In this document: positions 1-12,065 of the stretch, piece by piece | Position numbering within the stretch: the first letter of the stretch is position 1 | Layout of the letters: each line of letters starts with the position of its first letter | Assembly: GCA_038501625.1 (NCBI GenBank) | Contig: JAZAYU010000035.1 | Coordinates: forward strand, 692,001 to 756,000 | DNA length: 64,000 bases | From: Corbicula japonica | Lineage: Eukaryota > Mollusca > Bivalvia > Venerida > Cyrenidae | Reading direction: 5' to 3' | Program-made: the position numbers and the translations under genes | Notes under the pieces: generated by a model | Seen by the model: the letters and a program-made list of their open reading frames with translations, nothing else | What the model was told of the DNA's origin: nothing | Databases searched by the model: none

Positions 1-59
1 GTGTAATTATCAGGTGAGTGTGTGCATTTAAAAGCGCTAGCCATTTAGTCTCTTCGATA

Positions 60-340
60 ACAAGTGGTCTTGTTTTACCCAGCACCCCCTTTGTGACGCT
101 CTTTCGAAGAAAAGGCGATACATAGGGATCGCTTTGTCCGTCACGAAAACATAACCTTGGCTATAGCTTTGCCATTTCTTGATATTTCTTCATCAAACTT
201 TCAAATTATATTGCTGATGACAACACGGTGGTGATGATGTCAAATTCTTTAGGCCAAGGTCACATTTAATGGCGTTATGTCCCTTTTTATACTTGGTTGT
301 TTTCATCTGACAAAGTACCATAGGGTGACACAAGTGTTCA
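60..340. repeat. Dispersed repeat, copy 1
   Basis: Shares an ordered series of short blocks with 13755-14105: TCGAAGAAA, a GTCCGTC block, CAAACTTTCAAATTA, TTTAGG(C/T)CAAG and GTTATGTCCC. The two copies are strongly diverged. Family unknown; no coding frame. Confidence 0.55.
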
Positions 341-1493
341 ACTGAACTCAACAAATGTGTCGGTTTAAGTTGCATAACTTTAGAAATAGTGAAACAGGCT
401 TTATAATCAGCCTTTTTGTCACCGATGGCTTTGTTCATGCAAATGATATATTCCAAGTATTAAGTGAATATTGACAAGTACTTTAAGTTAAGTTATATGC
501 ATCATTAGGTTTTATGTTAAAATTTGGGGACTACCGGACGACCACGCCGCCGACGATGCCGTAGGACAATAAGATCCATTTGTGTACACCGAAAAACGGT
601 TTGGTTTATAATACTACCATTTTGCGGAAAAGAAAAAGAACATTTCTATTGTAACGAATTCTGACGTCCGCTTCAAACTGTAAATTTCACCCTGTGCGTA
701 CGCGTCGCTGTGGTACAGACTCTACCGTACCCCATTGTTTTGCCAACTACTACTTTGTTTTGAGGTCGGTACACAATTCATTGTTTATGCATTTAATGAC
801 TCATACAGATGCTACTCCTATTTCACTAAGATATTTATCTACATAATTTTAATTGACTATGAATGCGCTTGTTGTATCTATTACATTTCATTGCAGTTTG
901 TAAATAGTTTAACTGAATGATTGTTTTATGTATGAATGAATAATAAGATAATAACTCCACGATTTGGGTTTGCTTTTTTGTTGTTGTTTTTGGATGTCTT
1001 TCTTTAAGTTCTGCTAACTGAACTGTATAATTTTATTGAGTACTAGACATAAAACACTGCAGTCATCACTGTATTTTTTGTGGAAAAATATACAGAAGCA
1101 GTATATCCTCAAATGCAATAATATAAAACTCGACTTGCAAACAAGAGCTTTATCAAGCATCATGATTTTACCAGCGTTCCTACTTTTATACCACCTGCGA
1201 CTGGCGACAATATTTTAACAAGAAAGGTCAATTAGTAGAGTGGTTGGCTCGGTGTGACAGAACTCTAAGGTCGTTTGTTAAAGACACCGTCCGGTTGAAT
1301 TAACATAAAGGCATTCCGGCTACTCCAGGCCGGGGGTGAACACTGTTTTCGTTTCTATATCTAAACTTCTTCGTGGATAGGCTGTCGTGATATGGCTTTC
1401 GTCTTTTTGTTTTTTTTACGTTCGTCTGTGTTGTTTGTTTATTTGTTGTTTCTGTTGATGTTGGCGGTCGTGGTCTTTATCGTAAAATGGGAT

Positions 1494-1520
1494 GGGGGGG
1501 GGGGGGGGGGGGGGGGGGGG
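1494..1520. repeat. Poly-G tract
   Basis: An uninterrupted run of 27 G residues. It could form a G-quadruplex and its length is likely to be unreliable in assemblies. Confidence 0.95.
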
Positions 1521-2546
1521 CAGGGGTTGTGGGGGGTCAAAATAGCGAGAGGACATTTTGAGATGTGATGAGTTCAGACGTATGGAATATATTCAACGAT
1601 ATCTTTGTGACGCAACCTTAAATCTTTCTATTTTGTCATCTGCTTAAAATGGAGACCGGTCGCATTTCAACAAATATTTTGTGCTGATTACACGTTTGCA
1701 AACAACCTTATATTAGTTTTACAATCCTGATTTTAGGCATTTGAAATATGATTTGATAGACTGTTTTAATAATTGTACGGTGTCAAACAAATTATAAACG
1801 CCATTCAGTTGCAATTAATCGCTTTTTTATTTTCGTATATAAATCGAAAATTGATTTTAACATAAGAACTTTAACAAAAAGCATCCCAACAAAGGGATAT
1901 ATCATTTACAGAACCCTGCATGTTTGTTTAAGAAGTGTTCTTTTCAATGCCCCATATTGTACTTTTCTTCAGTTCACAAACCTGAAGACACCTCTTTAGA
2001 AAATTATTTTGATATTATTGTCGACCCGTGAACAGCAACTCGACTGTTCTTCTTATGCCATTGTTGTAAAAAATACTCATGACGAGCAGAGGTCTTAACT
2101 CGTTTTTAACATTTTATTCTTCTCATCAGATTCTCATTATGAATGTTGAAATATTTTATATATTGTAAGATGATTTACGAATTCGAGACAGAAATGCAAA
2201 TAACAGAAACACAAAATGTTTATCTTGACGGAATTTAATTTGAAATTTTATCATTACGGTATGTATGATATTGATCAACAAAATTAGAGAAAAATATTTG
2301 GAAGCTCAAAAAACTCGCTTCATGTTGTCTTGTTATAGTTATATATCCTATATTCGTTTATGATAATGTGAGAGTGACATCATTAAACCAGATTGAAAAG
2401 TTTCTCCAATTAAATAAACGTCAACGACCTGTAGTTCACTAAAAGTAATTAATTAGCCCATATAACGTTTGATCTTTTTCAGGTTTCAAGAAAAACAGAC
2501 CTTTATTATTTAAAAGTCCGAAACAGCAGACTTAACAAGCGGAAAG

Positions 2547-2587
2547 ATGGCAGCTTTCAAAAAGCTTATGGGCAGTGTGATGAAAAA
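2547..2587 (+). CDS. Array first exon A, part 1 (ADGB alternative N-terminus)
   Basis: Starts at an ATG with an in-frame stop upstream at 2511-2513. It encodes about 13 residues (MAAFKKLMGSVMKK region), small, basic and amphipathic, and ends at a strong GTAAGT donor with two bases of an unfinished codon (phase 2). It reads in frame into two further small exons at 3040 and 3378. That the chain finally joins androglobin exon 2 at 49860 is inferred from phase only. Without transcripts, a separate gene cannot be excluded. Confidence 0.6.
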
Positions 2588-3039
2588 GTAAGTACATGTG
2601 TAGCTAATTTTATCGTAATCATCACCATCAAAATATTCATAATCAGTATCGGTATATTGTGATTGAAAAACCCATTTTACTTAAACAACTGTATTCGTTT
2701 TTGTGGAAAGTGGAATACGTGTTTTCTTAAGAAAGGGAAAAATATAATAATTTAAACTGAAATACCTATTTTGTTATATCTTTCTACCATTCAATTTTCC
2801 CGAAAAGATGTGATTACTCGCATCCGACAAAAGGTGATTATTTTCATATAACGAACAATTGTATGCATACTCTAACTTATGACCACACCATCATTCGACT
2901 AGGTTGCCTTACAATAATGTCAACTTCAAAAAATAATTTAAATTTCAAGGAATAATATCAACTTTAAGTAGAATACACAGCAAAGACGCGTTGTTATTTC
3001 AGTGCTATACCAAAAAGTTATTTCCTTTTTTAATTTCAG

Positions 3040-3072
3040 ACAAATGGCGGCAAAGCAGAAATCGGATCAGGA
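3040..3072 (+). CDS. Array exon A, part 2
   Basis: A 33-base exon between a TTTAATTTCAG acceptor and a GTAAGT donor. It enters by completing a two-base codon and leaves in phase 2 again, so it can be included or skipped without shifting frame. It encodes a short polar stretch (QMAAKQKSDQ). Confidence 0.55.
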
Positions 3073-3377
3073 GTAAGTTTTTTCTTATGGCTAAGTACTA
3101 ATAACAACATATGACCGTTTACATTGTCACTGCATAAGAAGGAAAACACACATTGAAACCAACATATCCTATAAGATGTTAGAAATAGAACACAGAACAT
3201 TCTGGTAACTGAGAGAACAATACGGGTTGCTGGGTGACGGCCTGTAGTAGTGGAAACGGTTGTGGGTGCGTGGTGAGGCAAGGGATTGAATGAGTTCGCA
3301 CCTGCATGTCTGGCGAGCGTGCAGGGTTGAATTTTGTGTAAAATCTGTTATTGTAATCGATTTAATTTAATTTACAG

Positions 3378-3473
3378 TGAGGACGATCTTCGAAGATCGC
3401 CGAGTGCTCTATCGGAGACCAAGGGAGACAAATTTTCCAAGATGATGGTTATGATGACCACGAAATCGAAAAT
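3378..3473 (+). CDS. Array exon A, part 3
   Basis: A 96-base exon between a TTTACAG acceptor and a GTAAGT donor, phase 2 in and out. It encodes about 31 residues with an RRSPS site near its start and a Met/Lys-rich end. Leaving in phase 2 makes it directly compatible with ADGB exon 2. Minus-strand open frames over this segment are shadows. Confidence 0.58.
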
Positions 3474-3783
3474 GTAAGTAATCTCCCTCTTTGCAATGAG
3501 TATGTAACTCCTCACAAAACAGGAAAATGGTGCCATTATATGTGTTTTTTTCAAATTTATCTCTCAAAATGCATGACAGATATATTTTCTCGTTTCGTTG
3601 AAAGAAACTTACGAAACGTTCAGATGTAAACAGAGTCCAACTTTTAGTGGATGTAACAGAATGAAAACAATGCAGTGGTGTCACGATGTAGTCTCTTATA
3701 TTTACTATAACAGTTTGTTTCATTATACCTGTTAAAATTCGTGATGTTTATTTTTTTCTAATATTTGCAATATACCCAAACCG

Positions 3784-3822
<39 letters not shown>
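3784..3822. repeat. (AAT)n microsatellite
   Basis: About 12 uninterrupted ATA/AAT units. Confidence 0.95.
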
Positions 3823-3824
<2 letters not shown>

Positions 3825-4390
3825 CAAAACTATTCAGAAAACGGTTTTCTGGAAAGCTTAAGAACTAACTAATTGCTGCGTCTATTCCTTTCCGTTCTAT
3901 AGAAATTTGACTGATTTCGAAAAGTTAACCCCGAGCACCACCACCCCCATAACCACTTACCCGAGAAATATGTGGCTTGCACAATACTTTTAAAACCATA
4001 TATAGAATAAGGTATTCGCATTTTCGTTTTACAAAAAGTCTCGTGTGAATGAAAGTATTAAAAATTTTAAAGAATGCTATTGACTGTTGCGACTAGTCCG
4101 TCTTCGCCCTTCAGCCAAATTGGCAGATGAGCAAATTATTTCATAGGTACTAAAAGTTGACAATTTTAGTATATTTCGCAGATTGTAGGGCATTTTTCTA
4201 ACCACGTATTTGACTTTTCAAACCACACACTTGCCAGTTACGTTAGTTCGATAAAAAGATTTCTTAAGCACAAAACCAAGTAATATTGAGATAATTTTTT
4301 CATTTATATTACAAGAGAAAAGTGTGCTTTGTAATCAGACCGATTCAAATGTTTTATTATAGAAATAGACTAAGGTGTATGGCTATGATT

Positions 4391-4580
4391 TAATCCTTTC
4401 CTCCACATTTACGCATTTTGCGCATGTGCGACCAGTGTAGATCCATATCAGCCGGCACGCCCGTGCCGTCTGATCAGGATCAGTACTGGTCGCAGTTCGG
4501 TCTGAAATAACCTTGCCGGCTGATCTTGATCTACACTGTTCGCCCATGCAATAAAGGTGTGTCTATGGAGGAAATGTTAA
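4391..4580. mobile_element. Palindromic MITE family A, copy 1
   Basis: Snap-back element. Its outer ends resemble TTAACCCTTTCCTCCA and its inverse. Inside, a CAGTGTAGATC...ATCAG block appears once in each orientation around a short centre. Non-coding; related copies occur at 28.9 kb and repeatedly in the ADGB introns. Confidence 0.75.
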
Positions 4581-4588
4581 ATCGTGTT

Positions 4589-4789
4589 TCAATATTCTGT
4601 AAACACTTGATGATTGGAACACTTGCGTGCGGCTTTCCTCTGTTTCTCTACAATCATTGCTCTGAGTTGCTCAATACTCTTCTTCGACGTTCTGACGGAC
4701 TTCCTGGCCCGGTATTGTTGTGTTCTCTTATTATTTCCTCCTAAGACCTGGATCAAAAGATTTGTAAGAAAGTAAAACATCAAGAACAA
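4589..4789 (-). CDS. Unrecognised minus-strand open frame, basic
   Basis: From a possible acceptor (...GATCCAG) the minus strand reads about 50 residues rich in Lys, Arg and Gln (KRTQQYRARKSV, EKQRKAARK) to a TGA. The basic composition looks protein-like, but there is no identifiable family, donor or partner exon. It lies beside a MITE and could be an exon of an opposite-strand gene, a retro-fragment or chance. Confidence 0.22.
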   Translation of the reverse strand: MFLMFYFLTNLLIQVLGGNNKRTQQYRARKSVRTSKKSIEQLRAMIVEKQRKAARKCSNHQVFTEY

Positions 4790-5723
4790 ACAAAAAACTT
4801 GAAAAAGTATTGACCATTAAGTATTTGAAAATATAAATATATATATATAAATATAAATATTTGAAGTATAAAAGCTTCAGTACCATTTGTTAAAGAAAAT
4901 GACGGTACACGTTATGTGCCCAACATATATTTTGTTTTCTCAACCGAGTAAATTTTTCGCATTTTTTCGTCTTATTTCTTAGTCACTAGTGTAAGTTATA
5001 CCATTATTTAAAAGAAATGAGTTCGATCATGGGCTAATATTGTCGGAAAACTTAATTAACTTTATGAACATTTCCAAATCTGGCAACAACTGCTAATGTT
5101 TAAACTTAAAGTAAAAACATCAAATGAAATGAAAGAATTTGATGCTAAACATCATGTTTAATTTGATTTGAACTGATGTGGTTTGGTTTATTTAAGTGTT
5201 GTTGTTTTTTGTTGCAATATTTGAACAAATTTATCATTCGCATTTGATGTATATTTTCGTCAATGTTTGCAACAGATAGTTTGATTTCTAAATCTGTAGA
5301 GGTTCCTTCAACTAATGTATAAGTTAATATCGGTCTAACCCTTAATGCTGCACTTTTGTTACTTGTATTGCGATATAGTATGTTCTGCTAGCGCACGATG
5401 TATGTAGCCGTCTTTATCTGCCTGTCATAAATGTTAGTGGTCATTTTCACTTCAAGGCTTTTTTTCTTATCAGTGCATAATCATGTCCATTTTCTGCTGT
5501 TCTGGTCAACTAAAATGCCTAACTTTTTTAACCTCACCGTTTATTCTATCACATCTAGCGCTAATCTTACCGTCTTTTGGCTAATGCGACATCATCTAGC
5601 GCCAATCTCTGTCTTTCGGTTAATTTGACAAATTCTAGCGCCAGTTTTCCAAATAATTCGACCACATCTAGCGCCACTCTTTTCGTCTTCCGGCTACATC
5701 TTCATCGGCAAATCAAGCGCAAA

Positions 5724-5815
5724 TCTCTCTGATTTAACCATATCTGGCGCCAATCTCTCTGATTTAACCATATCTAGCGCCAATCTCTCTGATTTAACCA
5801 TATCTAGCGCCAATC
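5724..5815. repeat. 30-bp minisatellite
   Basis: Three near-identical 30-base units (CTCTCTGATTTAACCATATC then TAGCGCCAAT). Weaker CATCTAGCGCCA echoes extend left to about 5555. Confidence 0.9.
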
Positions 5816-6762
5816 TCTCCGTCTTACGACTAAACCGATCTCGACGAGCAGCACCGGTTTGCATTTTTGCCAGTTGACGCACGTTCGACTGCTGTTACCA
5901 TACACTGCTAATCGTTCAGGATAGGCACATAAAACCTGATTGATTTAGCACTAATTTGAAATTCTGTCATTTTCTTTGAGGATTTTATGCAACTTTGATT
6001 ACTTTGTTAGATATTATATCGCTTGGAAATTGTCCGGAAATTATCCTAGGGGAATGCACGAGCTGCATGCAACTCTAAGCAAGGAGTTTGATTGACTATA
6101 ATCAATTATTAATCAGAATTGAGTGCTTTCGCAATATGATATGGTGACAACGGCTTTTTAAACTTTATTCTGGCATAAATTAAGTATTTTAGATGAAAAT
6201 GAATGTTCAAAGTCATATCATATTTTACTTTTTAATATGTTCCCTCAAATCTGGAGTGTTAACAAGAAAGGGATGTTCAAATAGGACAGTATGTATAACT
6301 AGTAGTACAAGTTGCTTCGTGATATTTGAAGCCGAGTCAATATGAAAGTTAACAAAATGATAATCTGTTTATAACAAAAGGAGTTGTTAATCAAACAAAT
6401 TGGAGTAATCAGAAACGCTTTCCTTTTCTAATAAGGTGTTACGTTCACAAATTATTTTCAGATCTATGTATTTTATCAGCAGTGATATTGTTAACAAAAG
6501 AAGAGTGAAAAAACTGTATTATTATCAGTTGGATTACAACTTTAAAAGTATTTAACTATTATCTGTCAGTTTAAATACAATAAAATATACAGGTTCGGTG
6601 ATTGACACTAAAGCATTTTAACTGGATGTTATGTGCACACATGTGTTCACAAGGATTATAAAACACTGACGTTTCTATGTATACTCGGAAAACGTGAATC
6701 CATCAATATTAAATGTTGAGAGATACTTATTCACAGAAATTATCTTAATTCCTTGATAAGTT

Positions 6763-6908
6763 ATGGCTTCTCGTCGAGATTCTACCCAGAACGACACACT
6801 AAACGTGTCACCGGCGGTAAGCCGTCGGGGAAGCGTAATGAGGGGATCGTTTGACGGAAGTCTTCAAGTACCATATGATACTAAGGGTCGCCGGCGATCG
6901 TCACAAAT
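6763..6908 (+). CDS. Array first exon B (ADGB alternative N-terminus)
   Basis: ATG-initiated open segment of 48 codons plus two bases, ending CAA-AT before GTAAGT (phase 2). The product is Arg/Ser-rich with RRDS at residues 4-7, RRGS in the middle, MRGS and a terminal RRRSS. Such R-R-x-S sites fit basophilic kinases, PKA above all. It is clearly related to exon C at 12612 in motif order and length, so the two probably arose by duplication. GC content rises sharply over the coding stretch. Joining to androglobin exon 2 is inferred from phase. Confidence 0.72.
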
Positions 6909-7490
6909 GTAAGTTGACTAGGGTTTTTCATTGGCGTATTACCTTCCCGTTCCCAATGGCTAAAGTATCAGCCGGCCTTTAGACTGTCCTCTGACCCGTG
7001 CGACACCCTTGAACGCTCAGTCAACGCTTAAGTTCACCGACGGCTCTTTTATTCTCTAGTCCTATCACGGACGTATAAACATATCTTTTTAGTACTTATT
7101 TATTTACCCGAGACTTGAGGCTTGTCTCTAATCCTGAGCAGCCGATTTGTTGTTACTGAGCTCAAATAAGATTTTGTGGCCATTTAGAATTGAATTTAGT
7201 GACGTTAACACTAGTCTCTGATCTCACTTTATTGTCTTGTACCATTTACCTATAGATACAAGGAATTTGTCCTTAACATAACGTCCCCAAAAGGTATAAT
7301 ATGGAATCAATGAGAAATATTTTATGGTCACAATCGGAAACCGTTCAACTAACTAAATGCTTCGATAAGACTTGAGCCCAAGATCATAGATCTTAAGCCA
7401 AAAACCAGAATAAATCTCATGCACCAGATTAGTTTAAATTGAACCCAGTCTATATACTGTCCAACAACAAACCAGAATCTGGGCTAAAGA
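6909..7490. other. Intronic/intergenic, nothing recognised
   Basis: AT-rich sequence following first exon B. No exon, RNA gene or element recognised before the MITE at 7491. Confidence 0.5.
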
Positions 7491-7606
7491 TTAGAAAACT
7501 GAAAATGGAAACCAGTCTCAAATCTCAAGCGTCTTGCCATTTCAGCCAATCAGATGCTTGAGATTTGAGACTGGTTTCCATTCTCAGTTTTATAATCTTG
7601 AGGCTT
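7491..7606. mobile_element. Palindromic MITE family B
   Basis: Inverted repeat whose arms read ACCAGTCTCAAATCTCAAGC and the reverse complement around a GCCATTTCAGCCAATCAGA centre, flanked by AAAACTGA and TCAGTTTTATAA. Non-coding. Other copies: 9430, 15573, 17878, 28148, 33897, 43821, 57380, 57923 and 62683. Confidence 0.85.
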
Positions 7607-9430
7607 GGTGTTATCAATGAAGACTCAAACTTGATCTCCTTTGGAAATAAACCATACAGTTTACAATATGCTTTGGTAAGTAAAAACAAATATTGAAAAA
7701 CTATTTTTTATCCAGGGTCATGATATAGTTCTGCTATGTAAATATTTCACAATACTATAGTACTATAAACCGCGCAGTTCTTAACCTATTGTGTATCGCC
7801 AGAAATAGAGCTGTGTTCCTTGTTTTGGATGGAGTTATAAGAAGAGAGTGTGACCCCAGTGTTTCAACAGTGCTTTAAATCACAAAATTTAATGAAATTT
7901 ATGGGTAACATATCTTTCCAACATAGAAATGAATTTGGGCGCCAAATATTTGCCTGTTGAACATACGTTAAAATAAACATAATTCATTTTGAGAAGCTTG
8001 ACAGAAATTTTATAAAATATTAGATAACTGCTAGTAATTAATCAAAATATTTGTTAGAGATTCTTTACAGCCGACAATAAGATAGGACAATCATTAATGT
8101 CGTGCGATAGAGTGAACATAAATACACTGTATTGAGCGGAGCGACTCTTTTCCATAGGTCACAGTCACTGTGGCCATAGCTTTAATTTATTGTTGAATAA
8201 ATAAAACAATACGATGTAGCATGTTAAGCTTTTGCGGCAATGATAAATATCACATTAATTTACGCATATTGAAGTGCTAAAAGCAAGAAATACGGAATGA
8301 GTTCATAACGGGACAGCCTTTATCCAAAATCGAAATTTAGTGGTACAAAGCCTAGATTATGCCCTACAAAAATATGGGCAAGAGTGTAATGAGCGACAAT
8401 CGCCGGGAAAGCAATTGTGACTGCAAATGTTGTTTGACGTATTGTACTAGTATGTGTCCGGTAATTTAATTTCTTCGGGAATTACTTTCGCGCTCAAGCT
8501 GCAAAGGAATGTTTGGCTCAAACATTAATTCGCGAAAAGTCAGAATTTCTTTATAGTTTATTTGTTTAATTTCGAGAATATGATTGTATAATTCGTAAGA
8601 ACATTTCGCTTAATGTTTGGTTGCGCGAATTTAGATTAACTCGAAATGCGTGAAACTTTACTCTATGCAAAATAATGTGAGTCTACGGTTAGCAAGCTAG
8701 TTTTATTTATAACAGGAAAAGGTTCGCTCATGAGCCAATCTGATGGCTCATGAGCCCATAATTGACAACCTGGTGGATAGTGACACTTGAATCCAGCCCA
8801 ACAAACTTTACTGGCTACAGTCCTGTTAAAATATAAAAGTACCTTGCACCCATAGAAGCCTGCTAGTTGACATTTGGAAGGGCTGAATCCTCATTGTTCT
8901 TAGAATGAAATGGTTGCAAGATTGCGAACTTTACTCAGTCTGGAAAGGGCAGGGTCGGATGTGAGATTTCCAGAAATATGGGTTCGTTTGTGGCAGTCTT
9001 AGGGTAGTTACATGACAGTTTCCAACGTTCTGACCAAAATACCTATGCAAATTTATGTTACTGTCCAAAAGGGGGTTCGAATAATCCCAATGAACCCTAC
9101 TTGATCCGCCCTTGAAGGGGCATCTAACATGAAGCACTGCTTATCTGCTGATCCGTATGAAACTCATCCATGAAATGTCAAATGGAATTAAATTGTCACA
9201 TCCCCTGTAATGAAAATATGTCAAATGGCACGTTCTAAATGGTGAAACAAATCGATCAAAACTCATTCCTGTAAGGAGAAATTTCATGCATAGATATTTC
9301 ATGTTTCCTTGCTTTCTCCAAGTGCATTAATCTTTGTGGAAGAAAACGTTATATGTGGAAAGCTTAACGCAAAATAAAATAACATATAAGCAGCAGTAGG
9401 TGACGCAAAATAACGTTAAAAGTTGAAACC
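7607..9430. other. Gene-free stretch with one weak exon candidate
   Basis: Mostly AT-rich with no recognisable gene. At 8359-8469 a 36-codon ATG frame contains an RRES site followed by a Cys-rich run. Its only phase-2 donors (GTATTG, GTGTCC) are poor, so it is not called as an exon. Confidence 0.45.
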
Positions 9431-9532
9431 TCGGGGCCCAGAAAACTAAAATTGTTGACGATTCACCATTTAGGCCAATCAGATGCCTGAGATATGAGAC
9501 TGGTCTCCAGCTTTATGTTTTATTTTATCTTG
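9430..9532. mobile_element. Degraded MITE family B copy
   Basis: The right arm (GCCAATCAGATG, GAGACTGGTCTCC) is well preserved and the left arm is decayed. Confidence 0.65.
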
Positions 9533-10059
9533 GTGGCTAAATTGAAAAACAATGCGGCATTCACCTTTGAAGGGACGTAAATGACATTTAAGTCACGCAA
9601 GTCACATAATGACACTGACTTTTAAAGGATTTTGTCAGTTTTAACTTTCTAAATCTATTACTTTTAAGGGCGTTGTCACACTCAGCATCCATTTAGCGGA
9701 ATTTAACGCGTGCTATTACTTGTAAAATGTCACTTAACGTGTCTGTGCATCCTTTAACATATATATCCTTCCTCGGGTGATAAAATTCAAATAGACCGGT
9801 AAACACCGATAGAAGTACGTAGTAAATCTTTTCTTAATGATTAAGCTGAAAAGTAAATCTTGCCGTCTTAAATTTCATGCCTAATTATTGCGATTATTGA
9901 CAGTTAATCGATTGTTGTATCTATATAACTTCAAATATCTAGTCAACAAACTGCTGAAGATAATAAAATGAGATTTTATTTAGAAGTAAAACCGCCAGTC
10001 GAAATGAAACGTAATAAATTATTTAGCAAAATTGTGTTATATTTGCCAGAAATCAGAAA

Positions 10060-12065
10060 CACATACAATGGCGTCCAAATAAATACCTGTAGCTATCCCA
10101 AACTTAAACATTTATATGCAATGCTGTCGTCATCGCTATATGTTCGAGTCTCAACAATTCACATACAATGCTACCTTTATCGCTATATGTTTTAGTCTAA
10201 ACAATACACATAAAATGCTGCTTTTATCGCTCTATGTTCTAATCTAAACAATAAACATACAATGATGCCCTCTTTGTTATATGTTCTAGTCTAAACAATA
10301 CACATACAATGCTACCTTTATCGCTATATGTTCTAGTCTAAACAATACACATAAAATGCTGATTTTATCGCTATATGTTCTAATCTAAACAATAAACATA
10401 AAATGCTGATTTCATCGCTAATGTTCTAATCTAAACAATAAACATACAATGCTGCCCTCTTCGTTATGTATTCTAGTCTTAACAATACACATACAATGCT
10501 GCTTTTATCCATATATGTTCTAATCTAAACAATAAACTTGCAATGCTGCCCACATCGTTATATGGTGTAGTCTTAACAATACACATACAATGCTACCTTT
10601 ATCGCTATATGTTCTAGTCTAAAAATAAACATACAATGCTGCTTTTATCGCTTTATGTTCTAATCTAAAACAATACACATACAATGCTGCCCTCGTCGTT
10701 ATATGTTCTAGTCTTAACAATACACATACAATGCTACGTTTATCGCTATATGTTCTAGTCTAAACAATACACATACAATGCTACCTTTATCGCTATATGT
10801 TCTAGTCTAAACAATACACATACAATGCTACCTTTATCGCTATATGTTCTAATCTAAACAATACACATACAATGCTACCTTAATCGCTATATGTTCTAAT
10901 CTAAAACAATACGCATACAATGCTGCTTTTATCGCTATATGTTTTAGTCTAAACAATACACATACTATGCTACCTTTTTCGCTCTATTTTATAGCTTTTA
11001 TCGCTATAATTTATGTTCTAATCTAAACAATACACATACATTGCTGCCCTCATCGCTCTATGTTCGAGTCTTAACAATACACAAACAATGTGGCTTTTAT
11101 CGCTATATGGTCTAGTCTAAACAATGTCTATACAATGCTGCTCTTATCGCTATAGGTTCGAGTAGTAACCAAACAAAAAATGCTACTTTTATCGCTATAT
11201 GTTTGAGTATTAACCAAACACAAAATGCTCCTTTTATCGCTATATGTTCGAGTATTAACCAAACAAAAATGCTCCTTTTATCGCTATATGTTCGAGTATT
11301 AACCAAACACAAAATGTTCATTTTATCGCTATATGTTCGAGTATTAACCAAACAAAAAATGCTGCTTTTATCGCTATATGTTTGAGTATTAACCAAACAC
11401 ATATAATACTGCTCTTATCGCTTTATGTGCGTATTTTACCAAACACATACAATGCTGCCCATGTCGCTTAATGTTCAAGTCTTAGCCAAACACATACCAT
11501 TCTGCGCTTATCCGTACGAGTCTGTTCGTTTTGTGTTCAAGTCTTTACCAATACACATACAATTCTGCTCTTATCGGCCGATGTTCGAGCCCCACGATAC
11601 GCATACAATTCTGCTCTTTTCGCTCCATGTTCAAGTCTTTACCAATACAAATACAATTCTGCTCTTATTGCTCGATGTTTTACGATACACATACAATTCT
11701 GCTTTTATCGCTATATGTTCAAGTCTTTACAATACACATAAAACTCTGCTTTTATCGCTATGTTCAAGTTTTTTCAAAACACATAAAATTCTGCTTTTAT
11801 CACTACATGTTCAAGTCTTTACAATACACATACAAGTCTGCTTTTATCGCTATACGTGTCTTTACCAAGCGCACACACTACTGCCCATGTGGCTAGATGC
11901 ACGATTCTTTACCGTACATATAAAATGCTACCCATATCGCTTTTCAAGTCTTTTTTTACGAAACACATACAAGGCTTCCTATATCGCTAGATGTTTAATT
12001 CTTTACCATGCAAATAGAATGTTGCCCAGATGTTCGAGTATTTTTCAAACACATTCAATGCTGTA
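10060..12065. repeat. Long minisatellite, about 45-47 bp unit
   Basis: About 2 kb of tandem units of the type AATACACATACAATGCTACC - TTTATCGCTATATGTTCTAG - TCTAAAC. Variation is structured: units in the left half carry AACAATACACATAC, units at 11160-11400 carry TTAACCAAACA(C/A)AAAATGCT, and right-hand units are more diverged. Long open frames on both strands here are by-products of the unit length. The array separates first exons B and C. Confidence 0.92.

Larger units (their letters stand above)
1..2480. other. Upstream region without a recognised gene
   Basis: No convincing coding exon. Bases 14-19 (GTGAGT after TATCAG) form a plausible splice donor, so an exon from outside the window may end at base 13. 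Roughly 60-340 belongs to a dispersed repeat also found near 13755-14105. A plausible acceptor (polypyrimidine then CAG) ends at 2482, just before the first array exon, and may bound a 5'UTR exon. Confidence 0.5.

Noticed and set aside
1225..1375. TAGTAGAGTGGTTGGCTCGG tRNA-like stretch
   Set aside because: A box A-like start but no convincing box B or fold; not enough to call a SINE.
5694..5882. Minus-strand frame with repeated SERLALDMVK
   Set aside because: Translation of the 30-bp minisatellite.
9240..9275. Ten-codon ATG segment ending at GTAAGG in phase 2
   Set aside because: Too short, with no array-like composition; one in three random donors would fit the phase.
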